From: Actinomycetota bacterium
Lineage (GTDB): Bacteria > Actinomycetota > Acidimicrobiia > Acidimicrobiales > JAJPHE01
Assembly (NCBI GenBank): GCA_021325435.1
Contig: JAJPHE010000138.1
Coordinates: 1 to 64,000, forward strand
Reading direction: 5' to 3'
DNA: 64,000 nt
Shown here: piece after piece, positions 43,995 through 52,437 of the stretch
Layout of the letters: the number at the start of each line of letters is the position of its first letter
Numbering within the stretch: position 1 is the first letter of the stretch
Notes under the pieces: generated by a model
What the model saw: the letters and a program-made list of their open reading frames with translations, nothing else
Database searches by the model: none
Told to the model about the DNA's origin: nothing
Made by a program: the position numbers and the translations under genes

Positions 43995-44411
43995 TCAGGG
44001 CAGGTTGAGCTGCTCGCCCGGAACCGGCCCGGAGCCGTGCAGCTCCGCGGTCAGGGCGGCCACGAGCGGCCGAGGATCACCGCCCGGACGCAGGCGCTCG
44101 GCGATCGACCACAGCGTGTCACCTGGCTGCACCACGTAGACGGCGGCAGACGCCGGACGGGGCAGCTGCCCGGAGGCGGTGAGGGGCCCGCCCCCGAGCA
44201 GGCCCACGCCCGCCCGACCGACCGGCACGGCCGCGGTGGCCAGGAGGAGCACCGCGATCCGACGCCGCCGGTAGACGGCACGGCGCGACGCCGGCCTGAG
44301 CGAGACACGGCGCTGGCGCCGGGTGGGAGCAGGGAGCAGCGCCGGGCCGAACGGCTCGGGGCAAAGATCAGCGACATCGGGCTCCCACCGGGGATAAGCC
44401 ACCGCTGCCAT
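43995..44411 (-). CDS. LysM-domain membrane protein, probable SOS division suppressor (YneA/DivS/Rv2719c position)
   Basis: 138 residues. A basic cytoplasmic part (about 1-56) precedes one membrane segment (RRIAVLLLATAAVPVGRAGVGLL, about 55-77). One LysM follows (VYVVQPGDTLWSIAERLRPGGDP, about 92-114), with a short Leu/Pro tail. ATG with AGGAGG. It diverges from lexA across SOS boxes, and in Mycobacterium and Corynebacterium the gene at this spot is a DNA-damage-induced inhibitor of division. Function is by synteny, not by sequence identity. Confidence 0.85.
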   Translation of the reverse strand: MAAVAYPRWEPDVADLCPEPFGPALLPAPTRRQRRVSLRPASRRAVYRRRRIAVLLLATAAVPVGRAGVGLLGGGPLTASGQLPRPASAAVYVVQPGDTLWSIAERLRPGGDPRPLVAALTAELHGSGPVPGEQLNLP

Positions 44412-44471
44412 AGCCGCCTCCTGTCCTCTTAGGAACCGGTGACCCACCGGCCCGCCGGTCCGTCCGGCATG

Positions 44472-44487
44472 TCGAATGTGTGTTCGA
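44472..44487. promoter_or_regulatory. LexA box 1
   Basis: TCGAATGTGTGTTCGA: 11 of 12 matches to TCGAAC-N4-GTTCGA, the actinobacterial SOS box. Nearest to the LysM gene. Confidence 0.85.
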
Positions 44488-44500
44488 TAGACACAGAACC

Positions 44501-44516
44501 ACGAACGCACGTTCGA
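44501..44516. promoter_or_regulatory. LexA box 2
   Basis: ACGAACGCACGTTCGA: 11 of 12 matches to the SOS box, midway between the LysM gene and lexA. Confidence 0.85.
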
Positions 44517-44528
44517 GTCAAGCCGAAA

Positions 44529-44544
44529 TCGAACAGGTGTTTGC
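44529..44544. promoter_or_regulatory. LexA box 3 (degenerate)
   Basis: TCGAACAGGTGTTTGC: a full left half and a weak right half (10 of 12). It overlaps the -35 of the predicted lexA promoter. Confidence 0.6.
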
Positions 44545-44569
44545 CTCAGGCCCTCGTCGGTGTTACGGT
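44541..44569 (+). promoter_or_regulatory. lexA promoter, predicted leaderless
   Basis: TTGCCT (44541-44546), 17 bases, TACGGT (44564-44569), then 7 bases to the ATG. The transcript would start at or one base before the ATG. No ribosome site is present. Confidence 0.6.
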
Positions 44570-44576
44570 GCCCGTC

Positions 44577-45236
44577 ATGTCCGCCACCACCAGGCCCGCT
44601 GCCGACTCGGACACCGTCCTCACCGGCAAGCGTCGCCAGATACTGGACTTCATCGCCGAGCAGCTGCGCGACCGGGGCTATCCCCCGTCAGTCCGCGAGA
44701 TCGGCGAGGCGGTGGGGCTGACGTCCTCGTCAACCGTCCACGCCCACCTGGCGACGCTGCAGCGCCAGGGCTTCCTCCGGCGCGACCCCACCAAACCCCG
44801 GGCGATCGAGGTGCGCTACGACCCGTCGTCGGGGGCGGCGGTCGAGCGGCGGCCGGCCCGCCACGTGCCGCTGGTGGGCGACGTGGCCGCCGGCGCCAAC
44901 GTGCTGGCCCAGGAAAACGTTGAGGAGCTCCTGCCCCTGCCGGAGGAGTTCACCGGCGACGGCCAGCTGTTCATGCTCCGGGTCCGCGGCGACTCGATGA
45001 TCGAGGCGGGCATCCTCGACGGCGACTACGTCGTGGTCCGGTCCCAACCCACGGCCGACAAGGGCGACATCGTGGTGGCCGGGGTGCCCGGCGACGAAGG
45101 AACCGTCAAGAAGTACTCCCGGCGGGGCTCCAAGGTGGTGCTGGTGCCGGCGAACCCTCGCCTCGAGCCGGTCGAGTACGACCCGTCCGAGGTGACACTC
45201 TATGGCAAGGTGGTCAGCGTCCTCAGGCGCCTGTAG
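44577..45236 (+). CDS. lexA: SOS repressor LexA
   Basis: 219 residues. The winged helix (RRQILDFIAEQLRDRGYPPSVREIGEAVGLTSSSTVHAHL) binds SOS boxes. The self-cleavage site is Ala-Gly in DVAAGANV. The Ser/Lys dyad is in RGDSMIEAGI and DEGTVKKYSRR. LexA represses DNA-damage genes until RecA-stimulated self-cleavage. It must regulate itself and the LysM gene here. A GTG at 44568 is in frame but lies within the -10. Confidence 0.97.
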   Translation: MSATTRPAADSDTVLTGKRRQILDFIAEQLRDRGYPPSVREIGEAVGLTSSSTVHAHLATLQRQGFLRRDPTKPRAIEVRYDPSSGAAVERRPARHVPLVGDVAAGANVLAQENVEELLPLPEEFTGDGQLFMLRVRGDSMIEAGILDGDYVVVRSQPTADKGDIVVAGVPGDEGTVKKYSRRGSKVVLVPANPRLEPVEYDPSEVTLYGKVVSVLRRL

Positions 45237-45413
45237 CCTCGGGTCTTCCCCGCCACGCTTCCCACCACTCAGCGCCGCCCGCTCGCGGTCGGCCCGCACT
45301 CACCGTGGCATTTTCGACGCGGATATTCCGGACTGGGCGCTCGGGGGGTATAGCCCCACCCGAAAACGGACAAGAAACCGGTCCAGCTCTCGCGCAAGAA
45401 GGTCGATCGCCAC

Positions 45414-46355
45414 ATGGTGCAGACACTCCAGCGGCCCCCGCTTCCGGAACCGCCGCCCGCCGCCGCCCCCCCCACCCCCGAGGGACCGGGGCCAGCGGGC
45501 ATCGTCATCACGACCGTGCTGGTCGTGATCCCCCTGCTGGCGCTGGTCGCCGGCATCGGCTGGGTCGCCGTGGGCAACCGGGTGAGCTGGCTGGATGTGG
45601 GCCTCACCGTGGGGCTCTACCTCGTGACCGGACACGGGGTGACCGTCGGCTACCACCGCCTGTTCACCCACAAGTCCTTTCGGGCGCCGACCTGGCTGCG
45701 GGTGGTCCTGGCCGTGTGCGGCTCGATGGCGGTGGAGGGTGGCCCCGTCTCTTGGGTAGCGAACCACCGCGCCCACCACCAGATGGCGGACCAGCCGGGG
45801 GACCCCCATTCCCCCCATCGTTACGGCACCACGCCGTGGGCCCTGGTGAAGGGGCTGGGGTGGGCCCATGTCGGCTGGCTGTTCCGGGCCCCGCCGGCCC
45901 AGGTCGACCGCTACGCCCGCGACCTGACCCGCGACCGCTACGTCGCCGCCGTCGACCGGGCCTTTCCGGCCCTGGCCGTTCTCTCCTTCGCCCTGCCCTT
46001 CGCCATCGCCTGGGCGGCGACCGGGTCGCTGTCGTCGGCCGGGTGGGCGTTGCTGTGGGCCGGCGCCGTCCGGGTGGCGCTGCTGCACCACATCACCTGG
46101 TCGGTCAACTCGATCTGCCACGTCGTCGGGTACCGGCCCAACCAGACCCGCGACCGCTCGACGAACGTGTGGCTGCTGGCCGTGCTCTCGATGGGCGAGT
46201 CGTGGCACAACCACCACCACGCCTTCCCTGCCTCGGCCCGCCACGGCATCGGCCGGGGGCAGATCGACACCTCGGCCCGCCTGATCTGGCTGTTCGAGCG
46301 GTTGGGCTGGGCCAGCCGGGTGCGCTGGGTCAGGGCCGGCGAGCTCGCACAATGA
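45414..46355 (+). CDS. Acyl-CoA/acyl-lipid delta-9 fatty acid desaturase
   Basis: 313 residues. The three histidine boxes are HRLFTH, HRAHH and HNHHH, in the order of membrane di-iron desaturases. Four membrane segments lie at about 28-50, 58-75, 95-108 and 185-215. It introduces a double bond into saturated acyl chains. ATG with AAGAAGG upstream. The 177-base gap after lexA holds a TATAGC hexamer about 60 bases before the ATG, possibly its promoter. Confidence 0.93.
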   Translation: MVQTLQRPPLPEPPPAAAPPTPEGPGPAGIVITTVLVVIPLLALVAGIGWVAVGNRVSWLDVGLTVGLYLVTGHGVTVGYHRLFTHKSFRAPTWLRVVLAVCGSMAVEGGPVSWVANHRAHHQMADQPGDPHSPHRYGTTPWALVKGLGWAHVGWLFRAPPAQVDRYARDLTRDRYVAAVDRAFPALAVLSFALPFAIAWAATGSLSSAGWALLWAGAVRVALLHHITWSVNSICHVVGYRPNQTRDRSTNVWLLAVLSMGESWHNHHHAFPASARHGIGRGQIDTSARLIWLFERLGWASRVRWVRAGELAQ

Positions 46356-47111
46356 GCGAGAACGGGGCGATGCGGCTGTCGGCCACCTCGGGCCGGCGCC
46401 GGGCGAGCGCCTCGTCGGCGCACGGCTCCCCGAGCTCCTCGAGGATGAAGCCGGCGTCGATGAACCCGTTCAACCATCCCGCCAGCGTCCGGCGGTAGTA
46501 GCGGACCCGAAACGGCCTGACCGAGGCCCGGAGGTCCTCGGGGGCAGCGCCGAAGGTCCAGGTCTCTTCGATCGGCCCGTCCTCGAAGTAACCACCGGTG
46601 GCCAGGGCCACTCGATCGCCGTTGCGTCGGTGACCCACTTCCGCACCGGCGTCAGCGTCAACGGGTGCACGATGGAGAACTGGCAGAAGCCGCCGGAGCG
46701 CAGGACCCGGTGGCTCTCGGCCAGGGCTGCGGCCGGGTCGGGGATGTCCATGAGTGACATGAAGCCCACCACGAAATCGACCGAGCGCGAGCGCAGCGGC
46801 AAGTGGTGAGCGCTGCCCTGCAGATAGCGGATCCCGAGCGGGTCGGCGGCCTCCTCGGCCCGGGCCGCGTCCACGAAGGTCCGGCTGACGTCGAGACCCA
46901 CCACCCGTCCCGCTCGCCGTCGCAGCAGCCGGGTGTTGTGTCCCTCGCCGCAGCCGAGGTCCAGGCCGCTCGAGGTGCTGACGTCGGGGAGCATGGCGAG
47001 GAAGGCCGGCGTGTTGACCAGGTCGCGGTACACGTCGTAGCCGGCCCGCGACAGCTCGATCCACGCCGGGGCGTTGGCCTCCCACCGCTGCGCCGCCTCG
47101 CGGTCGCTCAC
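46330..47111 (-). pseudogene. SAM-dependent methyltransferase split by a frameshift
   Basis: The first part (46470-47111 frame) has LDLGCGEGHNTRLLRRRAGRVVGLDVSRTF, FMSLMDIPDP and VLRSGGFCQFSIVHP. After RKWVTDA the reading passes into the frame that ends at 46330, which continues as GDRVALATGGYFEDGPIEETWTFGAAP and FNGFI-like methyltransferase tail sequence. A single missing base near 46622-46628 joins them cleanly. Either a real inactivation or a sequence error; the rest is undamaged. Starts in the mtnA stop (overlap 4 bases). Confidence 0.8.
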
Positions 47112-48100
47112 CGGGCCAGGGCCCTCAACGACCGGCGGTAAGGGCGGGCGGCGATCCCATCGTCCGTGATGATCGCCGTCACCAGCCGGGCCGGCGTCAC
47201 GTCGAAGGCGCGGTTATCGACGGCGGTGCCCGTCGGGGCCAGCCGCCGACCGCCGGTCATGACCACCTCTTCGGGCGGGCGGCGCTCGACCGGTATCGAG
47301 CGTCCGGTGGTACAGCCGAAGTCGACGGTCGAGAGCGGGGCGGCCACGTAGAAGGGGATGCGGTGGTGGCGGGCCAGCACGGCGAGCGAGTAGGTGCCCA
47401 CCTTGTTGGCCACGTCACCATTGGCCGCGATGCGATCGGCCCCGACCATCACGCAGTCGACCTCGCCGGCCGCCATGAGTGAGGCGGCCGCCGAGTCCAC
47501 GATGAGGGTCGCCGGTATGCCGATGCGGTCCAGCTCCCACGCCGTGAGTCGACTTCCCTGCAGCACCGGGCGGGTCTCGCCGACCCAGACCATCGGATGC
47601 TTCCCGGACTCGTGGGCGGCCCGGATCACCCCCAGGGCGGTGCCGTAGCCGGCGCAGGCGAGTGAGCCGGTGTTGCAGTGGGTCAGCACCCTCGAGCCCT
47701 CGCCCAGCAGCTCGGCCCCCAGCGCACCCAGCCGGCGGTTGCGCCGCACGTCCTCGGCGGCGATCTCCAGCACCTCGGCGACCGGGTCGGCGGACGCCAG
47801 CGCCCGCTCTACCCCCCACTTGAGGTTGACCGCCGTGGGCCGGGTGGCGACGATGCGTTCGGCGGCGGCGGCCAGGTCCTCACCGCGCCATGAGGCCAGG
47901 GCGATGCCCATGGCGCCGGCGACGCCCAGCGCCGGCGCGCCCCTGACCGCCAGCTCGGCGATGCAACGGCACAGCTCCTCCACGGTGGCGGCCTCGATGA
48001 AGCGCAGGTCCTCGGGCAGGCCACGCTGGTCGACCAGACGCACCAGCCCGTCGCCCCACTCGATGGTCGGCGGGATCGGATCGCTCGAGGCCCTTGGCAC
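47108..48100 (-). CDS. mtnA: S-methyl-5-thioribose-1-phosphate isomerase MtnA
   Basis: 330 residues of the eIF2B-like family. IRGAPALGVAGAMG-type motif (AVRGAPALGVAGAMGI), the catalytic Cys in THCNTGSLACAGYGTALG, VGETRP, VMVGADRIAANGDVANKVGT with the catalytic Asp, and PFYVAAPLSTVDF. It isomerises MTR-1-P in methionine salvage. GTG start. The fused or missing mtnB/C/D genes are not in this window. The methyltransferase remnant follows directly. Confidence 0.95.
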   Translation of the reverse strand: MPRASSDPIPPTIEWGDGLVRLVDQRGLPEDLRFIEAATVEELCRCIAELAVRGAPALGVAGAMGIALASWRGEDLAAAAERIVATRPTAVNLKWGVERALASADPVAEVLEIAAEDVRRNRRLGALGAELLGEGSRVLTHCNTGSLACAGYGTALGVIRAAHESGKHPMVWVGETRPVLQGSRLTAWELDRIGIPATLIVDSAAASLMAAGEVDCVMVGADRIAANGDVANKVGTYSLAVLARHHRIPFYVAAPLSTVDFGCTTGRSIPVERRPPEEVVMTGGRRLAPTGTAVDNRAFDVTPARLVTAIITDDGIAARPYRRSLRALAR

Positions 48101-48140
48101 ACCGATGGGCCCAACCTAACCTCGCCCGCCGAGGGCGAGG
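48094..48140 (+). promoter_or_regulatory. Promoter with inverted repeat at the FAD oxidoreductase gene
   Basis: TTGGCA (48094-48099), 17 bases, TAACCT (48117-48122) is a good promoter. Directly over the expected start point lies CCTCGCCC-GCCGA-GGGCGAGG (48120-48140), an 8-bp perfect inverted repeat. Its place fits an operator. Confidence 0.55.
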
Positions 48141-48147
48141 TGGGGTC

Positions 48148-49563
48148 ATGGCTGACATCTTGGTGATCGGCGGCGGGGTGGTGGGACTAGGCACCGCCAT
48201 GCTGCTGGCCGAGGACGGGCACCAGGTGACGGTGCTGGAACGCGACCCGGCCCCACCCCCGCCGACACCGGAGGAGGCCTGGGAGACCTGGGAGCGCAAG
48301 GGGGTGAACCAGTTCCGCCTCCCCCACTTCTTCCTCGCGCCCTACCGCGCCATCCTCGACCACGACCTGCCCCGGGTGGCCAAGGCCGTCGACGCCGCCG
48401 GCGGGCTGCGCCAGAACCCCTACCTCGAGGTGCCCGAGCAGATCCGCGGGCCGGAGCAGCCCGGAGACTCCGACCTCGGGGTGCTCACCGCCCGACGCCC
48501 GGTCATGGAGGCGGCGCTGGCCTCGGTGGCCCCGTCCACCCCCGGTCTAGGCGTCCGGCGGGGTGTGGCGGTCAGCGGGCTGGTGACGGGGCCGTCGGCC
48601 CGGCCCGGCGTGGCCCACGTCGTCGGGGTGCGCACCGACGCCGGAGAGGAGATCCGGGCCGATCTGGTGGTCGACATGATGGGCCGTCGCTCGCCGCTGC
48701 CCCGATGGCTCGAGGAGGCCGGTGCCCGGCCCCCGGTGGAGCTGCTGGAGGACTGCGGCTTCATGTACTACGGCCGCCACTTCCGGTCACGAAACGGCGC
48801 CCTGCCCTTCGCCTTCGGGCCCCCGATCCAACACCTCGGTTCGATTTCGAGCCTCACCTTGGTGGCGGACAACTCGACCTGGAGCCTGGTCATCGTCACC
48901 AGCGCCAAGGACAAGGCGCTCTACCCGTTGCGCGAGCCCGAGCGGTGGGACCGCCTGGTCCGCTCCCTTCCGCTGGTCGCCCACTGGCTCGACGGTGACC
49001 CGATCGACGACCGGGTGCAGACGATGGCCAAGATCGAGGACCGTCATCGAGGCTTCCTCGTCGACGGTGAGCCGGTGGTCACCGGCGTGGTGGCGGTGGC
49101 CGACGCCTGGGCCTGTTCGAACCCGTCGGTCGGCCGGGGGGCGTCGATCGGCATGATGCACGGACGGTTGCTGCGCGACACCCTGCGCGACGCTGGGCTC
49201 GACGACCCCTACCGCTTCGCATCGGCCTTTCACCGCTCGACCGAGGCGGAGATCGAGCCGTGGTTCCGCTGGACGCTGTTCGGCGACCGGCACCGTCTGG
49301 CCCAGGTCGACGCGGCCATCAACGGAGACGAGTACCGACCGGGCGACGAGAAGTGGGAATCCGAGCAGGCCCTGACCGCGGCCGCCGGCAAGGACCCCGA
49401 TCTGCTCCGGGCGATGATCAGAGCGAACCTGCTGGTGGAGCCCCTCGACAAGTCGCTGACGCCGGCGTTGATCGACAAGGCCCTTCAGCTCGGCGGCAAC
49501 TGGCGCGAGGAGCCCGTTCCGGCGCCACCACGTCCCCAGCTGGTGGCGCTGGCCAACGACTGA
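48148..49563 (+). CDS. FAD-dependent oxidoreductase/monooxygenase-like
   Basis: 471 residues. ILVIGGGVVGLGTAMLLAEDGHQVTVLERD is the ADP-binding fold, and GVVAVADAWACSNPSVGRGASIG the second FAD motif with its Asp. The middle (FMYYGRHFRSRNGALPFAFGPP) and the C-terminal extension resemble halogenase/geranylgeranyl-reductase-like flavoproteins. Substrate unknown. ATG with a GAGG-rich upstream region. It appears to form an operon with the following hydrolase, 30 bases downstream. Confidence 0.85.
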   Translation: MADILVIGGGVVGLGTAMLLAEDGHQVTVLERDPAPPPPTPEEAWETWERKGVNQFRLPHFFLAPYRAILDHDLPRVAKAVDAAGGLRQNPYLEVPEQIRGPEQPGDSDLGVLTARRPVMEAALASVAPSTPGLGVRRGVAVSGLVTGPSARPGVAHVVGVRTDAGEEIRADLVVDMMGRRSPLPRWLEEAGARPPVELLEDCGFMYYGRHFRSRNGALPFAFGPPIQHLGSISSLTLVADNSTWSLVIVTSAKDKALYPLREPERWDRLVRSLPLVAHWLDGDPIDDRVQTMAKIEDRHRGFLVDGEPVVTGVVAVADAWACSNPSVGRGASIGMMHGRLLRDTLRDAGLDDPYRFASAFHRSTEAEIEPWFRWTLFGDRHRLAQVDAAINGDEYRPGDEKWESEQALTAAAGKDPDLLRAMIRANLLVEPLDKSLTPALIDKALQLGGNWREEPVPAPPRPQLVALAND

Positions 49564-49593
49564 CCCAACCGCGCAGATCCAACAAGGAGGAAC

Positions 49594-50406
49594 ATGGCCC
49601 GCGTCGAGGTGGACGGAGTCGGAATCAACTACGAGGTGACGGGCGACGGTCGCCCGGTGGTGCTGTTGCACGGCTTCCCCGACACCGGCCGCCTCTGGCG
49701 CAACCAGGTGCCCGCTCTGGCGGAAGGCGGCTTCCGGGTGATCGTGCCCGACCTGCGGGGCTACGGGCAGTCCGCCAAACCGGCGGAGGTGGACGCCTAC
49801 TCCCTGCCGCTGCTGGTCGGCGACGTGATGGGTGTGCTGGCCGACGCCGGGGTCGAGAAGGCCCACGTCGTGGGCCACGACTGGGGCGCCGCCCTGGCCT
49901 GGGCCATGGGCGCGCTGACGCCGCAGCTGGTGGACCACCTGGTGGCCCTGTCGGTGGGCAACCCGGCAACCTTCCTGCGCACCCTCGAGCAGCACGAGAA
50001 GTCGTGGTACATGCTGCTGTTCCAGTTCCCCGAACTGGCTGAGCGCTGGCTGAGCCAGGACGACTGGGCGAACTTCCGCACCTGGAGCCACCACCCGGAC
50101 GCCGACGCCGTTATCGCCGAGCTCGAGGCCAACGGGTCGCTCACGGCCGGGCTCAACTGGTACCGGGCCAACATCCCGCCCGAGTCGTGGGTCAACCCGC
50201 CCATGGAGCTGCCGCCCGTCCCGGCGCCGACCATGGGGGTGTGGAGCACGGGTGACATCGCCCTCACCGAGGTCCAGATGACCGACTCGGCCAAGAGCGT
50301 CTCCGGCCCGTGGCGCTACGAGCGTCTTGACGGGCCCGGTCACTGGATGCAGCTCGAGGCGCCCGACCGGGTGAGCTCCCTCCTCCTCGACTTCCTGCCC
50401 TGCTGA
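49594..50406 (+). CDS. Alpha/beta hydrolase, epoxide hydrolase-like
   Basis: 270 residues. LLHGFPDTGRLWRNQ is the oxyanion region, VVGHDWGAALAWAMG the nucleophile elbow with Asp, as in epoxide hydrolases and dehalogenases rather than Ser esterases, and GPGHWMQLEAPDRV has the late His. Cap domain about 135-205. AAGGAGG lies before the ATG. Co-transcribed with a flavin oxidoreductase, suggesting stepwise processing of a hydrophobic compound, which is an inference. Confidence 0.9.
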   Translation: MARVEVDGVGINYEVTGDGRPVVLLHGFPDTGRLWRNQVPALAEGGFRVIVPDLRGYGQSAKPAEVDAYSLPLLVGDVMGVLADAGVEKAHVVGHDWGAALAWAMGALTPQLVDHLVALSVGNPATFLRTLEQHEKSWYMLLFQFPELAERWLSQDDWANFRTWSHHPDADAVIAELEANGSLTAGLNWYRANIPPESWVNPPMELPPVPAPTMGVWSTGDIALTEVQMTDSAKSVSGPWRYERLDGPGHWMQLEAPDRVSSLLLDFLPC

Positions 50407-50410
50407 AGGC

Positions 50411-51679
50411 TCAACCCTCCGGCTGGGCGAGACTCGACTCGGCCAGCTCGCGGAACTCGTCGGGCACCCGGCGCTCGTCCGAGAGGGCGACGGTGGCGTA
50501 GCCCACGGCTTCGCGCCCGAAGCGGGCGCGGACGCGATCGACCGCCTGGTCGACGGCGGAGCGGGCCGCCCCGATCTCCGACCCGGGACGTAGACGTTCG
50601 TCGCCGAAGCCCAGGGGAAGCTCGAGCTGCACCGCCGGCTGGCCGACGAGATGGGAGACCGACACCGCCAGGAGGGTGATCTGGCGCTCGGAGCTGTTGT
50701 CGGCCAACGCCCCGGCGACCAGCTCGGCCGCCACCTCGGTGAGGGTCAGGGTGGCCGACACGGGCCGGGGCAGGGTGATCGACCGGGTCACCGACCGCAT
50801 GCCCGGAAACCGCACCCGGACAGTGATGGTGCGCCCGGCCTGGCCGGCCGCCCGCAACCTGCCGGCCACCCGGTCGGCCAGGTAGGCGAGCGTCCCGCGG
50901 ATCACATCCGGCTCGGCCCACCGGCGGCCCAGGGCGACCTGCGCCCCCACCGACGCGGCCCGCCGGCCCCCTTGCACCCGGCGAGGGTCGCGATCGGTGG
51001 CCAGCGCCCCCAGCTTGGCCCCCACCGCCTGGCCGAGGAGGCCTTGCAGCAGCGGGGTGGGCGTGGCGGCCAGCTCGCCGATGGTGTGGATCCCCTTTGC
51101 GGCCAGCTGGGCCCGGGTGGCCGGTCCGACGCCCCAGACCAGCTCCACCGGCAGCGGTCGCAGGAAGTCGAGCTCCCGTCCCCTCTCCACCACCACCAGC
51201 CCGTCCGGCTTGGCCACCTGGGAGGCGATCTTGGCCAGGTGCTTGGTGCCGGCTACGCCGACCGACACGGCCAGCCCCACCTCGTCTCGCACCCGCGACC
51301 GGATCTGAGCGGCGATGGCGGCCGGTGAGCCGAACAGATGGGTCGAGCCGGCGACGTCGAGGAAGGCCTCGTCGATCGATATGCGCTCGACGTTTGGCGT
51401 GTAGTGGCCCAGCACGTCGACCACCTGGTCGCCGAGTTGTTGGTATTGGCGGAAGTGCCCGGCGACGAAGCGCAGCTTCGGGCACAGCTGGCGGGCCCGC
51501 CAGCCGGCCATGCCGGCGGCCACCCCGAACGCCTTGGCCTCATAGGACGCGGCCAGCACCACGCCCCCACCCACCGCCACCGGTTTGCCCCGCAGGCGGG
51601 GATCGAGAAGCTGTTCGACCGAGGCGTAGAAGGCGTCGAGGTCGGCGTGGAGGATGGTGGCCGGGCCCGGTCCCGACAT
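50411..51679 (-). CDS. dinB: Y-family DNA polymerase IV (second copy, SOS-boxed)
   Basis: 422 residues. HADLDAFYASVEQ and ISIDEAFLDVAGS are the palm motifs, then SVGVAGTKHLAKIAS, LVWGVGPATRAQL, and near the end QLELPLG, a good beta-clamp binding peptide. It is about as long as the first copy but only moderately similar. An SOS box lies 16-31 bases before the ATG. Ends 5 bases after the convergent hydrolase. Confidence 0.93.
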   Translation of the reverse strand: MSGPGPATILHADLDAFYASVEQLLDPRLRGKPVAVGGGVVLAASYEAKAFGVAAGMAGWRARQLCPKLRFVAGHFRQYQQLGDQVVDVLGHYTPNVERISIDEAFLDVAGSTHLFGSPAAIAAQIRSRVRDEVGLAVSVGVAGTKHLAKIASQVAKPDGLVVVERGRELDFLRPLPVELVWGVGPATRAQLAAKGIHTIGELAATPTPLLQGLLGQAVGAKLGALATDRDPRRVQGGRRAASVGAQVALGRRWAEPDVIRGTLAYLADRVAGRLRAAGQAGRTITVRVRFPGMRSVTRSITLPRPVSATLTLTEVAAELVAGALADNSSERQITLLAVSVSHLVGQPAVQLELPLGFGDERLRPGSEIGAARSAVDQAVDRVRARFGREAVGYATVALSDERRVPDEFRELAESSLAQPEG

Positions 51680-51687
51680 GGTCGGGA

Positions 51688-51693
51688 AGGGTA
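51688..51693 (-). promoter_or_regulatory. -10 element TACCCT 8 bases before the second dinB ATG
   Basis: TACCCT-N8-ATG, immediately downstream of the LexA box, so LexA binding would block this promoter. Confidence 0.5.
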
Positions 51694-51694
51694 C

Positions 51695-51710
51695 TCGAAC
51701 GTGTGTTCGC
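51695..51710. promoter_or_regulatory. LexA box upstream of the second dinB
   Basis: TCGAACGTGTGTTCGC: 11 of 12 matches to TCGAAC-N4-GTTCGA, between the tetR stop and the dinB start. Confidence 0.85.
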
Positions 51711-51715
51711 TTCGC

Positions 51716-52420
51716 TCAGAGATACTGGCGGCGGAGGAGGCCGTGGGTGAGCACGTCGATGACGGTGGCCCGCCCGGTGGCGTCATCGATGTCGGCGGAG
51801 TCAGGGTCGCCCCTCCGGTGGCGGGCGAACCAAGCCTGGGTCTCCAGCACCAGCCGGGCGGTGGTGGGCACGTCGACCAGCGGACGCAGGTAGCCGTCGT
51901 CGGCCCGCATCTGCAGGTAGGCGGTGAGCGCCCAGATGACCGGGCGGCGCATGCGCAGGTAGTAGGCCTCGAACAGCTCGGGCATCTCCTGAGCGGAGCG
52001 CTCGATGATGGCCTGCAGTCGCCGCGAGCCGGCGGTGCCGTCATAGAGCTCGTCGATGACGGCCGACAGCTCGGCGACCACGTCGTCGGGGTGGCGCACG
52101 GACAAAGCCGCAGCCAGGGGTCCCTCGTGAGCCACCAGGGCGTCGAGGTGGGCCCGGACCCGCTCCATGGTGACAGCCGGGTCGACGCCTGGCAGCGGCA
52201 GGGTCGAGGTCGCCAGCACCTCCGGGTCGACCGCCGCCTCGATGCACCAGTGGAACAACGCTTCCTTGCTCTCGGCGTAGTTGTAGAGCGCCCCCGCCGA
52301 CATGCGCAGGTCGCGGGCCACGTCGGCCATCTGGGTGCGTTGGAACCCCTTCTCGGCGAAGGCGAGGGTCGCGGCCCGGATCACCTCGCTCAACCGCTCC
52401 GGCGGCCTTGACCTGGGCAC
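51716..52420 (-). CDS. TetR family transcriptional regulator
   Basis: 234 residues. The N-terminal helix-turn-helix is ERLSEVIRAATLAFAEKGFQRTQMADVARDLRMSAGALYNYAESKEALF. The C-terminal ligand domain is helical and rich in Ala/Leu. It diverges from the glycosyltransferase gene, and a 17-bp perfect palindrome lies in the spacer. GTG start at the expected transcription start, so leaderless. Ligand unknown. Confidence 0.93.
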   Translation of the reverse strand: MPRSRPPERLSEVIRAATLAFAEKGFQRTQMADVARDLRMSAGALYNYAESKEALFHWCIEAAVDPEVLATSTLPLPGVDPAVTMERVRAHLDALVAHEGPLAAALSVRHPDDVVAELSAVIDELYDGTAGSRRLQAIIERSAQEMPELFEAYYLRMRRPVIWALTAYLQMRADDGYLRPLVDVPTTARLVLETQAWFARHRRGDPDSADIDDATGRATVIDVLTHGLLRRQYL

Positions 52421-52437
52421 GGGCTTAACTGTATAAG
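52408..52437 (+). promoter_or_regulatory. Promoter of the glycosyltransferase gene
   Basis: TTGACC (52408-52413), 18 bases, TATAAG (52432-52437). The -10 lies inside the TetR palindrome and the start would be within it, so binding would repress. Confidence 0.6.

Noticed and set aside
48120-48140. Hairpin hiding the ribosome site of the FAD oxidoreductase mRNA
   Set aside because: The predicted transcription start falls inside the repeat, so the mRNA would lack the left arm; a DNA operator is more likely.
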